A stretch of DNA of 36,389 nucleotides from CBFIDE01 sp965661265 (lineage in GTDB: Bacteria; Bacteroidota; Bacteroidia; Flavobacteriales; Schleiferiaceae), in the NCBI GenBank assembly GCA_965661265.1, contig CBFIDE010000019.1, forward strand, positions 1-36,389. Direction: 5' to 3'. The position numbers and the translations under genes were made by a program. The notes under the pieces are model-generated. The model saw only the letters and a program-made list of their open reading frames with translations. It was not told the origin of the DNA and made no database searches. Each line of letters begins with the position of its first letter. The stretch's first letter is position 1. This document shows, piece by piece, positions 25,619 through 33,407 of this stretch.

Positions 25619-26968
25619 TTACTGCTCTATTTGACTTTTCCAGTCTACTCCGTCAAAATTTCCAGAACTCATAATTACAATTACACTATCTGAATTCTTT
25701 AATTCTGCAAACTGTTTCAGTAAATCACTTTGATTGTTAAAAACCTTAACATTGTCTCCACCGAAAGCATCTTTAACTATTTTTTTATCTAAAACAGGAA
25801 GCTTCTTATGCTCTACAACTTGAGGATTATAATATATGAGGGCATTATCACATGAGCTCATTGAGTTCTTATACTCTCCTATAAAATTAGAATTTAGGCT
25901 AGAGAATGTGTGTAGTTCAAACAGACAAATGGTCTTCTTACTTGGATGCCTCTCGCTCACAGCATCCACTGTTGCTTTAAGCTTAGATGGTGCGTGCGCA
26001 AAATCGCGATAAGCGATAATATTCTTACCGTTTTCTATTTTTTCTAGTCGGCGGCTTGCTCCAGTAAAACTTGATATAGCCTCATAAAACTGCTCATCGG
26101 TTATACCCATCTGATTGCAAACCCAGCGTGCACCCTCTAGATTTAGCATATTATGCTCTCCAAAAACTTCTAATGGAACATTACCTTCTGGGCTATGCAA
26201 TAAGAGTTCGTCATCATTTATTGAGTAATCAGGAAGTGAGTATGGGAATTTCTTTATTTCTCGTGGATGATTGAGTACGAGTTCTTTCAAAGTAGGATCA
26301 CTTTCATTATAAACAAGGGCACCTCCAACTTCTATTGTCGAAATAAAATCATTGAATTGTTCTAAGTAATTCTCAAAGCTTGGAAAGACGTTAATATGGT
26401 CCCAGGCAATGCCAGATATCAAAGCAATATTTGCTTTGTAATGGATAAATTTCGGTCTAAGATCGATAGGCGAGGAGAGGTATTCATCACCTTCTAGAAG
26501 CATAAATTCATTCTCCGGGCTAAATTTAACCATTGTTTCATAACCATTTAATTGAGCACCAACCATAAAATCTGTGCTTAAGTCATGATAGCTAAATACA
26601 TGTAAAATCATAGCTGTAATACTTGTCTTGCCATGACTACCTGCTATTACAACCCTAGTTTTGTTTTTACTCTGCTGGTAAAGAAATTCGGGATAAGAAA
26701 GAATTTTAAGTCCTAATTCCTGTGCCTTTAGTAATTCTGGATTGTCTTTTCTTGCGTGCATACCAAGAATGACATAATCCAATTCATTGTGAATATTAGA
26801 CGTATCCCAGCCATTTTTAAAGGGTAGTAGATTGTATTTGGCCAAACGAGATTTTGATGGCTCAAAAATTTCATCATCACTGCCAGTAATGTCTAAATTG
26901 TTTTGCTTTAAAGCGATAGCCAGATTGTGCATGGCGCTTCCGCCGATTGCAATAAAATGTACCTTCAT
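25619..26968 (-). CDS. mpl: Murein peptide ligase Mpl (UDP-MurNAc:tripeptide ligase)
   Basis: A 449-residue Mur-ligase-family enzyme that recycles the L-Ala-D-Glu-mDAP tripeptide onto UDP-MurNAc. The N-terminal Rossmann-type I-G-G-S-A-M-H-N-L, the P-loop G-S-H-G-K-T-S at 110-116 and the C-terminal ligase domain are intact; the short central part distinguishes it from MurC. Together with NamZ at 13852-15039 it supports peptidoglycan recycling. A perfect -7 box lies 17 nt before the ATG. Confidence 0.9.
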   Translation of the reverse strand: MKVHFIAIGGSAMHNLAIALKQNNLDITGSDDEIFEPSKSRLAKYNLLPFKNGWDTSNIHNELDYVILGMHARKDNPELLKAQELGLKILSYPEFLYQQSKNKTRVVIAGSHGKTSITAMILHVFSYHDLSTDFMVGAQLNGYETMVKFSPENEFMLLEGDEYLSSPIDLRPKFIHYKANIALISGIAWDHINVFPSFENYLEQFNDFISTIEVGGALVYNESDPTLKELVLNHPREIKKFPYSLPDYSINDDELLLHSPEGNVPLEVFGEHNMLNLEGARWVCNQMGITDEQFYEAISSFTGASRRLEKIENGKNIIAYRDFAHAPSKLKATVDAVSERHPSKKTICLFELHTFSSLNSNFIGEYKNSMSSCDNALIYYNPQVVEHKKLPVLDKKIVKDAFGGDNVKVFNNQSDLLKQFAELKNSDSVIVIMSSGNFDGVDWKSQIEQ

Positions 26969-26985
26969 ATATTTTGAATAGACTC

Positions 26986-26993
26986 CAAAGCTA
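26986..26993 (-). promoter_or_regulatory. mpl promoter -7 box
   Basis: TAGCTTTG on the minus strand matches TAnnTTTG exactly, 17 nt before the ATG at 26968, in the 35-nt gap after the MbnP-like gene. Confidence 0.55.
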
Positions 26994-27003
26994 TGAAAGT
27001 ACT

Positions 27004-27801
27004 TTAGTTTGTGCTAATTTTAGCTTGAACTGAATTAGAGCTTTTTAAATTGTCCATTATTTTATTAGTCAAAGGCATTTCTGAAAGGGTAGAATGCGTT
27101 TGAGATTCAGTTGTAAAATCAATAGAGCCTCCAATACCATCAACAAAAATATCGTTGATGTCAAAATACATATCCATCGTATAGGAGTGACTCTTTAAAT
27201 TGTCAACTGTAATCGGAAAAGCATGTGTTTTAGTTCTGTAGGCTTCATCTCTACCAGGGTGATAGGCAATTAGAATGTCTGAGGAGGAGCCAAGGCTTCC
27301 ACTCAGGTTAGCGCGCCCCTCAACTTTGGCGAATCGATACTTTAGCATACTCCAATACATACTCTGGTACGAGCTCAAAGGATTGTCATTAGAAAAAGAG
27401 CTTGGATCACTATCATTAGTTGTCGCGTCAAGCCCTATTGCAAATTTTAAAGATTTATACTCTCCTTGAGGAAGTGGTAAAGTGAATTCATTAAAAATAT
27501 CATCTCCAGGATTAATTAAGGCAAGCGTACTTATCTCCATTTCTGAATTATCGGACTTTACCAAAATAAAATTAGAAACATAAACCCTGAATAGGTCCAA
27601 AACAACATCATAATTATTATTCAGAGTTACGGTATCAGAAAGACTAATCTCTGTGTCACCCTGAACTAAGTGAACTCTCACTTTCAAAGACCTATTACCG
27701 ACAATTGTATCATCTTTATCTTCTTCACATGATTGAAGAGTAAACAGTAAAGCAATTGCTAATAATACTTGAAATTTTCTAAAATAAACTGAATGTAACA
27801 T
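27004..27801 (-). CDS. MbnP-family (copper-protein-like) lipoprotein
   Basis: A 265-residue predicted SPII lipoprotein: lipobox at T-L-Q-S-C with Cys25, followed by E-E-D-K-D-D, an acidic export signal. The mature protein has the MbnP pattern of beta strands with F-R-V-Y-V-S-N-F, L-P-Q-G-E-Y, A-I-G-L-D and the motif M-Y-W-S-M-L-K-Y-R-F-A-K-V-E-G-R. In characterised MbnP, a Trp is oxidised to kynurenine by the di-haem peroxidase MbnH; this protein has exactly one Trp, in the M-Y-W motif. No MbnH-like peroxidase is in this window. It overlaps the upstream paralogue by 23 nt and precedes mpl. Confidence 0.83.
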   Translation of the reverse strand: MLHSVYFRKFQVLLAIALLFTLQSCEEDKDDTIVGNRSLKVRVHLVQGDTEISLSDTVTLNNNYDVVLDLFRVYVSNFILVKSDNSEMEISTLALINPGDDIFNEFTLPLPQGEYKSLKFAIGLDATTNDSDPSSFSNDNPLSSYQSMYWSMLKYRFAKVEGRANLSGSLGSSSDILIAYHPGRDEAYRTKTHAFPITVDNLKSHSYTMDMYFDINDIFVDGIGGSIDFTTESQTHSTLSEMPLTNKIMDNLKSSNSVQAKISTN

Positions 27802-28531
27802 TACCTATAAATTGAAGTGCATAATTCATGTCAGCTGGATCAGTAGGGTCACTTTTGATTTCTGGCCTTGCTGCAATATCATGTTTGTCCATCGCTAAGC
27901 CTATATCCGTTTGAATGACAAAAATAGCCTTTCCTCTGGAGCCGACAGAAAAATTTAACGCAGGACTAGATCTATATTGAGTAAGCTCATAGGTTCCGAT
28001 TCTAATATCAAAATCCAAATTTCCTACGGTATCATTAGGATTTGTTGGGTCAAAATATTTGCCCTGAACAATTAAATGATTGTAACCAATTAAGTCGTTT
28101 TTAAAAATTGGATTCTTCAAAGGACTTCCTTCAGGTTCTAGAGCCGGAACTCGAAATACATTTTGGGCTGAATCTAATCCAAGGCTTAAGTTATAAAATC
28201 CAGAATATCCGCCCGTAGGTAAATTCATTACATCCTGCATCAGGAAATCATCACTAGCAGAAAAGCCAGTCATTAACTCATTATTAGTTATTGTATCCGA
28301 ACCATTTATAAATTCTAGGTTGGTATAAAGAGCGTGCAAATCTGTGATATAAAATCTTTGCCCAGACTCATTTACATAAATACTATCAAAAACGAGCTCC
28401 TTGTTTTTATATATAAATGATTGGCTCAAACGCACGTTTGATATTTCACTTTCAGGAGTTTCGTCCGCAATACTTTGTTCTTCACATGAAAAAAGTAAGG
28501 CAAAGCTTAATAGAAGGAGGTATTTCTTCAT
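27779..28531 (-). CDS. Divergent MbnP-like lipoprotein, Trp-free
   Basis: A 250-residue predicted lipoprotein paralogous to its downstream neighbour. The signal peptide ends at F-S-C with Cys16 and continues E-E-Q. It keeps the fold pattern (D-L-H-A-L-Y-T-N-L, L-P-T-G-G-Y, L-G-L-D) but the M-Y-W motif is replaced by K-N-D-L-I-G-Y-N-H, and I find no tryptophan in the whole protein. A kynurenine cofactor is therefore impossible unless it binds a metal or ligand some other way. The start is the ATG at 28531; an in-frame TTG at 28552 falls inside the perfect -7 box (28557-28550) and is rejected. Confidence 0.74.
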   Translation of the reverse strand: MKKYLLLLSFALLFSCEEQSIADETPESEISNVRLSQSFIYKNKELVFDSIYVNESGQRFYITDLHALYTNLEFINGSDTITNNELMTGFSASDDFLMQDVMNLPTGGYSGFYNLSLGLDSAQNVFRVPALEPEGSPLKNPIFKNDLIGYNHLIVQGKYFDPTNPNDTVGNLDFDIRIGTYELTQYRSSPALNFSVGSRGKAIFVIQTDIGLAMDKHDIAARPEIKSDPTDPADMNYALQFIGNVTFSLF

Positions 28532-28549
28532 TTTATTCAATTTCTTTTT

Positions 28550-28557
28550 CAAAGATA
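28550..28557 (-). promoter_or_regulatory. MbnP-like operon promoter -7 box
   Basis: TATCTTTG on the minus strand matches TAnnTTTG exactly, 18 nt before the ATG at 28531. Confidence 0.58.
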
Positions 28558-28604
28558 AGGCAAAGTACTAATTAAACGACTTCTTATAGATACGAAAACT
28601 ATAT

Positions 28605-29390
28605 TCAATTAGTTTGCGGAGCTTCAACTTCTCTATCCTGATCAAGTTGTTCAAATAAGTTGTAGTCACTTGATTGTTCTATTCCTTCCATAATTTGATC
28701 CATAATTTCTGTAGATGACATGGAATAGTCAATTTCTAAGGGATCTTTTATTCTTATGGATAGCTGAACTCCTTTTTTCTTGAGGAATAAACCTTTTTTG
28801 TCAAAAGCTCTTCTAAATCCATCTACAACAATCGGAATTACAATTGGTTGCGTTTCTTTTATTATATGAGCGGTTCCTCTTCTGCCTTGAACATAGGGAG
28901 TGGTGGTTCCTTGAGGGAATGTGATTACCCAACCGTCTTCTAATGCTGTGAAAATTTTATTAATATCTCTTGGGTCAACTCCACGGCTTACAACTTTTCC
29001 AGCTTCTCTCCATGACCTTTTTATACTCACAGAACCTACATATGCAAAGAGCTTTGGTAAAATGCCAGCTTTCATTGTCTCTTTTGCCGCAATAAAATAA
29101 AGCCTCATTTTTGGATTTAGAAGATAAAATGGAAAGTTTATCCTATCATAAATACCCCATTTAGCACAGCTAAAAACTTGATACATTCCTGCAACATCTG
29201 CGAAGTAAGTTTGATGATTACTAACAAAAAGGACTTTATTTTCTGGAAGGTCTTTCAAAATTCTGCTTCCTTCTACCTTAGTTTTGTTAGCAATTGTAAA
29301 CCTGTAGAACGCAACGGAGCCAAACACAAAGATTAGTATCCGTTTAATTATTAATGAATTGCCGAAGGCATCAAATAGTCTTAATCTCAT
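28605..29390 (-). CDS. PlsC-like 1-acyl-glycerol-3-phosphate acyltransferase
   Basis: A 261-residue membrane-associated acyltransferase of the PlsC superfamily, with an N-terminal hydrophobic helix. Block I is N-H-Q-T-Y-F-A-D with His59 and Asp65 separated by five residues, not the usual four; block III is F-P-Q-G-T at 158-162 instead of FPEGT. Similar variants occur in Bacteroidota, so it is probably active, but the acyl acceptor is not certain. It has its own promoter box 20 nt upstream, in the gap after the Nudix gene. Confidence 0.82.
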   Translation of the reverse strand: MRLRLFDAFGNSLIIKRILIFVFGSVAFYRFTIANKTKVEGSRILKDLPENKVLFVSNHQTYFADVAGMYQVFSCAKWGIYDRINFPFYLLNPKMRLYFIAAKETMKAGILPKLFAYVGSVSIKRSWREAGKVVSRGVDPRDINKIFTALEDGWVITFPQGTTTPYVQGRRGTAHIIKETQPIVIPIVVDGFRRAFDKKGLFLKKKGVQLSIRIKDPLEIDYSMSSTEIMDQIMEGIEQSSDYNLFEQLDQDREVEAPQTN

Positions 29391-29410
29391 AAAGCGTTCT
29401 GAACTGGCGG

Positions 29411-29418
29411 CAAATATA
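29411..29418 (-). promoter_or_regulatory. PlsC-like gene promoter -7 box
   Basis: TATATTTG on the minus strand matches TAnnTTTG exactly, 20 nt before the ATG at 29390. Confidence 0.6.
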
Positions 29419-29429
29419 GTTTAATGCTA

Positions 29430-30128
29430 TTAATACTTGGTTTTAATGGTTTCAACAATTTCACTTATCATCATAGCGGTAGCCCCCCAAACAATTTCGT
29501 CCTCGATATCATAGGCTGGGGTTTTAATAGTAAAGTCGCCAATTGAAATTTCTCTAAACACTTGGTTATTAGAATCTAAGAAGTTCGATAAATCAGTAAT
29601 TATAAGTCTTTTTACTTCACTCGGTTGAAGGCGATATTCTAAATTTTCCTTATTCACAGCTAGAAAAGGGTGAACTAGAAAATTGCTAGGTGGAATATAA
29701 AGTGGACTTAAGGGGGATAGAACTTCTAATTTACTGGCTTGAATTCCGATTTCTTCAAAAGTTTCACGCAAGGCGGTGTCTTTATGATCAGCGTCAGACT
29801 TTTCCTTTTTTCCTCCCGGAAAGCTTATTTGACCACTATGCACTCCTGGATAACTTTGCCTTTTGGTAAGAATTATCTGCGCCTGATTTCTTTCACCCTT
29901 TGTAATTAATGCGAGAACAGAAGCCTCCTTAGAACTTTGCTTTAATTTTAAATTTATATCTGGTTTTGCTCTTCCTTTTGGAGCTAATTTGTATTGTGCA
30001 TCAGGACCTATAAGCTCATCAGGGCTTAAGTGAAGAAAAATCTCTCTTATCCTAAACCAATTTAAGTCCAATCTGTTTTCTTTTGGAGCAAAGCTAGGTA
30101 AATAATGTAAAAACAATTCGGTGTACAA
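29430..30128 (-). CDS. Nudix hydrolase, CoA pyrophosphatase type
   Basis: A protein of up to 232 residues of the NudL/CoA diphosphatase group. The UPF0035 lead-in is L-T-K-R-Q-S-Y-P-G-V-H-S-G-Q-I-S-F-P-G-G and the Nudix box ends R-E-T-F-E-E-I-G; the position usually taken by the first box Glu is substituted, as in other members of the group. It would hydrolyse CoA or acyl-CoA to 4-phosphopantetheine and AMP. The start is uncertain: the only long reading begins with a TTG at 30128, which lies inside an imperfect -7 box (AATGTTTG, 30133-30126). A second TTG at 30116 would give a leaderless-like start; no in-frame ATG is near. Confidence 0.85.
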   Translation of the reverse strand: MYTELFLHYLPSFAPKENRLDLNWFRIREIFLHLSPDELIGPDAQYKLAPKGRAKPDINLKLKQSSKEASVLALITKGERNQAQIILTKRQSYPGVHSGQISFPGGKKEKSDADHKDTALRETFEEIGIQASKLEVLSPLSPLYIPPSNFLVHPFLAVNKENLEYRLQPSEVKRLIITDLSNFLDSNNQVFREISIGDFTIKTPAYDIEDEIVWGATAMMISEIVETIKTKY

Positions 30129-30150
30129 ACATTTAATAAGTAAAGTTTAT

Positions 30151-30158
30151 TAAATTTG
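30151..30158 (+). promoter_or_regulatory. oxyR promoter -7 box
   Basis: TAAATTTG matches TAnnTTTG exactly, 22 nt before the oxyR ATG, in the 52-bp divergent gap with the Nudix gene. Any autoregulatory OxyR operator is not recognisable by eye here. Confidence 0.58.
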
Positions 30159-30180
30159 CATCTCAATTTATTTAAACTAT

Positions 30181-31122
30181 ATGACAATTACTCAACTTCA
30201 ATATTTAATAGCCGTAGATAATCACAGACATTTTGCCAGGGCAGCAGAAGCTTGTTTTGTGACCCAACCAACACTTAGCATGCAGATTCAAAAACTTGAG
30301 GAGGAGCTGGGTGTGCTTTTATTTGATAGAAGTAAACATCCTGTGAGACCGACTTCAATAGGCGAAAGATTAATAGAACAGGCAAGAACTGTTATTCATG
30401 AAACCGATAGAATGCAGCAGATTTTACAAGAGAGTAAGAATCAAATGGAAGGAACCTTTAAATTAGGAATAATTCCAACGGTTTCTCCTTCACTTGTGCC
30501 AAGGTTTGTATCAAAGTTTCACGCTAAATTTCCTAATATCCAATTACATATTCAGGAAATGAGAACAGAAGCGATATTAGAAAAACTAAGAAGAGATGAT
30601 TTAGACGCTGCAATCATGGCCACACCTTTAGCTCAAAAGGGAATTATAGAAAAGACTCTTTACTATGAACCATTTATGGCTTTTGTTCCTGAGGGTCATA
30701 GGCTTGGAAAGGAAAGCTTTGTAACCAATTCTGAACTAGATATTAAAGATATTTTACTTCTGAATGAAGGGCATTGCTTTAGAAACAGCATTCTAAATAT
30801 TTGTAATGAAACTGGTCCAAAAGTTCCAAAACCTATAGATTTAGAATCAGGAAATTTTGATACCTTAACTAGATTGAGTAAAAAGGGATTCGGAATGACG
30901 CTTATTCCTTATATGCATGCTATTGATATCTCTAAAGAAGATCAGCAATTTGTAAAGCCTATTGCAGATCCAAAGCCTTCAAGAGAAATAAGCTTAGTCT
31001 ACTCAAGAGCAGAGTTAAAGATTAAAGTAATAAATGAACTTCATAAAATTATAAGATCTTCTATACCTGAAAAACTATTAGAAGAAACTCCAAACATTGT
31101 CAGTCCTATTTTAGTAAAGTAA
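30181..31122 (+). CDS. oxyR: Hydrogen-peroxide sensor OxyR (LysR family)
   Basis: A 313-residue LysR-type regulator activated by peroxide. The winged helix (about residues 1-60) has F-A-R-A-A-E-A-C-F-V-T-Q-P-T-L-S. The redox pair is at Cys199 (G-H-C-F-R) and Cys208, the same numbers as in E. coli OxyR, with the conserved G-H-C context, so disulfide sensing is well supported. It would induce catalase and alkyl hydroperoxide genes, none of which are adjacent. Divergent from the Nudix gene; a hairpin separates it from the cyclophilin gene. Confidence 0.95.
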   Translation: MTITQLQYLIAVDNHRHFARAAEACFVTQPTLSMQIQKLEEELGVLLFDRSKHPVRPTSIGERLIEQARTVIHETDRMQQILQESKNQMEGTFKLGIIPTVSPSLVPRFVSKFHAKFPNIQLHIQEMRTEAILEKLRRDDLDAAIMATPLAQKGIIEKTLYYEPFMAFVPEGHRLGKESFVTNSELDIKDILLLNEGHCFRNSILNICNETGPKVPKPIDLESGNFDTLTRLSKKGFGMTLIPYMHAIDISKEDQQFVKPIADPKPSREISLVYSRAELKIKVINELHKIIRSSIPEKLLEETPNIVSPILVK

Positions 31123-31134
31123 TCTAGCTTTACA

Positions 31135-31164
31135 TGACCAAAGCTGTTTGAGGTGTTTTGGTCA
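31135..31164 (+). terminator. Hairpin between oxyR and the cyclophilin gene
   Basis: TGACCAAA (31135-31142) and TTTGGTCA (31157-31164) are perfect inverted arms; G-C and wobble G-T pairs extend them inward to about 10 bp around a 10-nt loop. It follows the oxyR stop by 12 nt. A T-rich tail is weak (C-G-T-T-T-A), so it may be a partial terminator or attenuator, or a protein-binding palindrome; the sequence cannot decide. Confidence 0.5.
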
Positions 31165-31186
31165 CGTTTAGTCATAAATACTATAA

Positions 31187-31987
31187 ATGATTAAGATAAA
31201 ATCTGCATTTCTATTTAGATTAGGGTCTTGCTATTTATTCTTAAGTCTAAGTGCTTGTAATATTGAGCTAGAAAATGCGAATGCTAGTCATTCGTACAAT
31301 AAGGAAAATGAGTCCGAGTCTATATCGCAAGAAGCGATAAAATACAGCCCTAAGCTTTTAGAGGACAACAAAGCGGCAATTAGACTGTTTGAGAGCTTTG
31401 ATATTGACACCTTAGCTACCCAATTTGTGATCTCTACAGGATTTGGGGATATTACAATTGAGCTATTTAAGGAAACCCCATTACATTTATCTAATTTTAA
31501 TTACTTAACAGAATTAAAGTATTTTGATGATACTTATTTCTACAGAGTTAGTCCTGAGCATGTTATACAGGCTGGGAATTCTGATGACTATAATATACTG
31601 ACCAAGCGAAAGAAAATTGGGAGTTATAAAATTCCTTATGAGGAATCTAGTCATTACCACCAAAGTGGAAATATTGCTATGGCTAGATCCTATAAGAAAA
31701 ATGAATTAAAAAGGTCAGAGCCCTTTGAGTTCTACATAGTTATTGGAAAAAAGTATAATATTGCTCAGTTAGAATTGATGGAACAGAAGTATGAGATCAA
31801 GCTGAATGATACTCAGAAGAGTATATACCAAGAAATAGGTGGATCACCTCATTTAGATGGAGAGCATACAGTAATTGGCAGAGTAATAAAGGGAATGGAT
31901 GTTGCCTATGCAATTTCTAAAGTAAGAGCGGATAGTGGAGAGTGGCCCTTAGATAATATCAAGATTAAAATCCAGGCCATAAAGTAA
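31187..31987 (+). CDS. Lipoprotein cyclophilin-type peptidyl-prolyl isomerase
   Basis: A 266-residue predicted lipoprotein (lipobox L-S-A-C, Cys24) with a cyclophilin domain in the C-terminal 190 residues: F-G-D-I-T-I-E-L-F, the catalytic-Arg segment F-Y-R-V, G-N-I-A-M-A-R and H-T-V-I-G-R-V. The active-site Arg and the Gly-rich strands are present; a Lys-rich insertion follows the F-Y-I-V-I-G strand, as in other Bacteroidota. It would fold periplasmic or outer-membrane proteins. No -7 box is evident upstream, so it may be read from oxyR through the hairpin. It overlaps the convergent transporter gene by 23 nt. Confidence 0.88.
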   Translation: MIKIKSAFLFRLGSCYLFLSLSACNIELENANASHSYNKENESESISQEAIKYSPKLLEDNKAAIRLFESFDIDTLATQFVISTGFGDITIELFKETPLHLSNFNYLTELKYFDDTYFYRVSPEHVIQAGNSDDYNILTKRKKIGSYKIPYEESSHYHQSGNIAMARSYKKNELKRSEPFEFYIVIGKKYNIAQLELMEQKYEIKLNDTQKSIYQEIGGSPHLDGEHTVIGRVIKGMDVAYAISKVRADSGEWPLDNIKIKIQAIK

Positions 31988-33392
31988 AATACTTATTCCA
32001 AACGTGAGCATAGACTGTAATTAGCAAAACTGCAACTAGGTTAAGAACAATTCCAATACGGATCATTTCAGACATCTTAATTTTACCACTGCCAAAAACA
32101 ATAGCATTAGGAGGCGTTGCTATTGGTAACATAAAAGCACAGCTAGCGCCAAGTGTTAGAACTATAGCTAATTGATTAGGATCTAAATTAAGAACCTGTG
32201 CAGATGCATAAATTACAGGCACAAATACACTCACCAAAGCTACATTTGACATAAACTCTGTAAAAAAGACACCGACAAAAGTTACAAAGAGTAAGATTAG
32301 TAAAACTGATTCTAAATTAAGGCTAACAAGGTAATTTCCAATTATTTCCATCAAGCCTGATGTACTCATTGCGCTTGCAACAGAAATTCCTGCTCCAAAT
32401 AGCAGCAATATCTCCCAAGGCATTCTTTTCATATCTTTCCACTGCAAGAGTGTTTTTGTCTTCTTTTTAAGCTTTGAAGTAGGAATTATAAACAAAGAGA
32501 TAGCGGATGCTAGTGCTATTGATGTGTCGTTTAAAGAGCTTAATAATTCATGTTTATTTAAATATGGCCTTAGAATCCATAACGCTGCTGTAATAAAGAA
32601 AACAATACTTACTCTTTTTTCTTCAATCGAAAGTTTTCCTAATTTTTTAAGGCTATCGGTTAAATAAAGATTTTCGGAATGAACAAAGCCTGCTTGACTC
32701 TCACTTAAGCCAGTCTTAAGAATAAAAAAAGTAATAGTAAGGAGAATCAAGCTAAGAGGAGAAGCAAATAGGAACCAATCTGAAAAGTATATGGTTTGAT
32801 TTAAAAGCTCATCACTAAATGCAGCGAGAACCAGGTTAGGAGGAGTACCGATTAAAGTACTCATTCCTCCAATATTTGCAGCAAATGCAATACCTAGTAA
32901 TACGCTTAGTCTAAGTTTTTTAAGGCTATGCTTATCTTTTATTCCACTAAATTCTATAACGGACAATCCTATTGGTAGCATCATTAGAGTGCTTGCTGTA
33001 TTGCTAATCCACATGCTCAGAAATGCCGAACTAAGCATCATTCCTAGAAGAATGGAGCTACTTTTATTGCCTAGTAGTTTTAAGAGATTTAATGCAAGTC
33101 TTTGATGCAATTTCCATTTTTCAATTGCAATACTCAGAACAAATCCTCCAAAAAAAAGATAGATAATTGGGTTTGCATAATGACTACTTACAGACTTGCT
33201 TTCTAGCGAGGTAAATAATGGAAGAATTAAAAGAGGAAGTAAAGAGGTTATCCCAAGAGGTACCGCTTGGCTAGTCCACCAAATGAGCATCCAGATTAAT
33301 AATCCTAAAACAGCAAAATAATCTTGGCTGCCAGAATTGTTCAAAATGATAAAAAACAATGGACCAACAACCAAGCTTATTTTTTTAGTCAT
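31965..33392 (-). CDS. DASS/SLC13-family anion or dicarboxylate transporter
   Basis: A 475-residue inner-membrane protein with about 11-12 helices. The first S-N-T motif is at 130-132 (W-I-S-N-T-A-S-T); the second, usually S-N-T, reads S-N-V at 382-384 (E-F-M-S-N-V-A), a variation also found in mammalian NaCT. The G-G-M-S-T-L-I-G-T-P-P-N loop matches the family. It would import dicarboxylates, citrate or sulfate with sodium; the substrate cannot be told. It starts 15 nt after the LamG-T9SS gene, with no own promoter box, so co-transcription is possible. Confidence 0.9.
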   Translation of the reverse strand: MTKKISLVVGPLFFIILNNSGSQDYFAVLGLLIWMLIWWTSQAVPLGITSLLPLLILPLFTSLESKSVSSHYANPIIYLFFGGFVLSIAIEKWKLHQRLALNLLKLLGNKSSSILLGMMLSSAFLSMWISNTASTLMMLPIGLSVIEFSGIKDKHSLKKLRLSVLLGIAFAANIGGMSTLIGTPPNLVLAAFSDELLNQTIYFSDWFLFASPLSLILLTITFFILKTGLSESQAGFVHSENLYLTDSLKKLGKLSIEEKRVSIVFFITAALWILRPYLNKHELLSSLNDTSIALASAISLFIIPTSKLKKKTKTLLQWKDMKRMPWEILLLFGAGISVASAMSTSGLMEIIGNYLVSLNLESVLLILLFVTFVGVFFTEFMSNVALVSVFVPVIYASAQVLNLDPNQLAIVLTLGASCAFMLPIATPPNAIVFGSGKIKMSEMIRIGIVLNLVAVLLITVYAHVWNKYFTLWPGF

Positions 33393-33407
33393 TTTTTACT
33401 GTCTTTC

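Noticed and set aside
27004..28531. A methanobactin-type copper uptake locus
   Set aside because: Only MbnP-like lipoproteins are present; there is no MbnH, MbnA, MbnB, MbnC or TonB receptor in the window.
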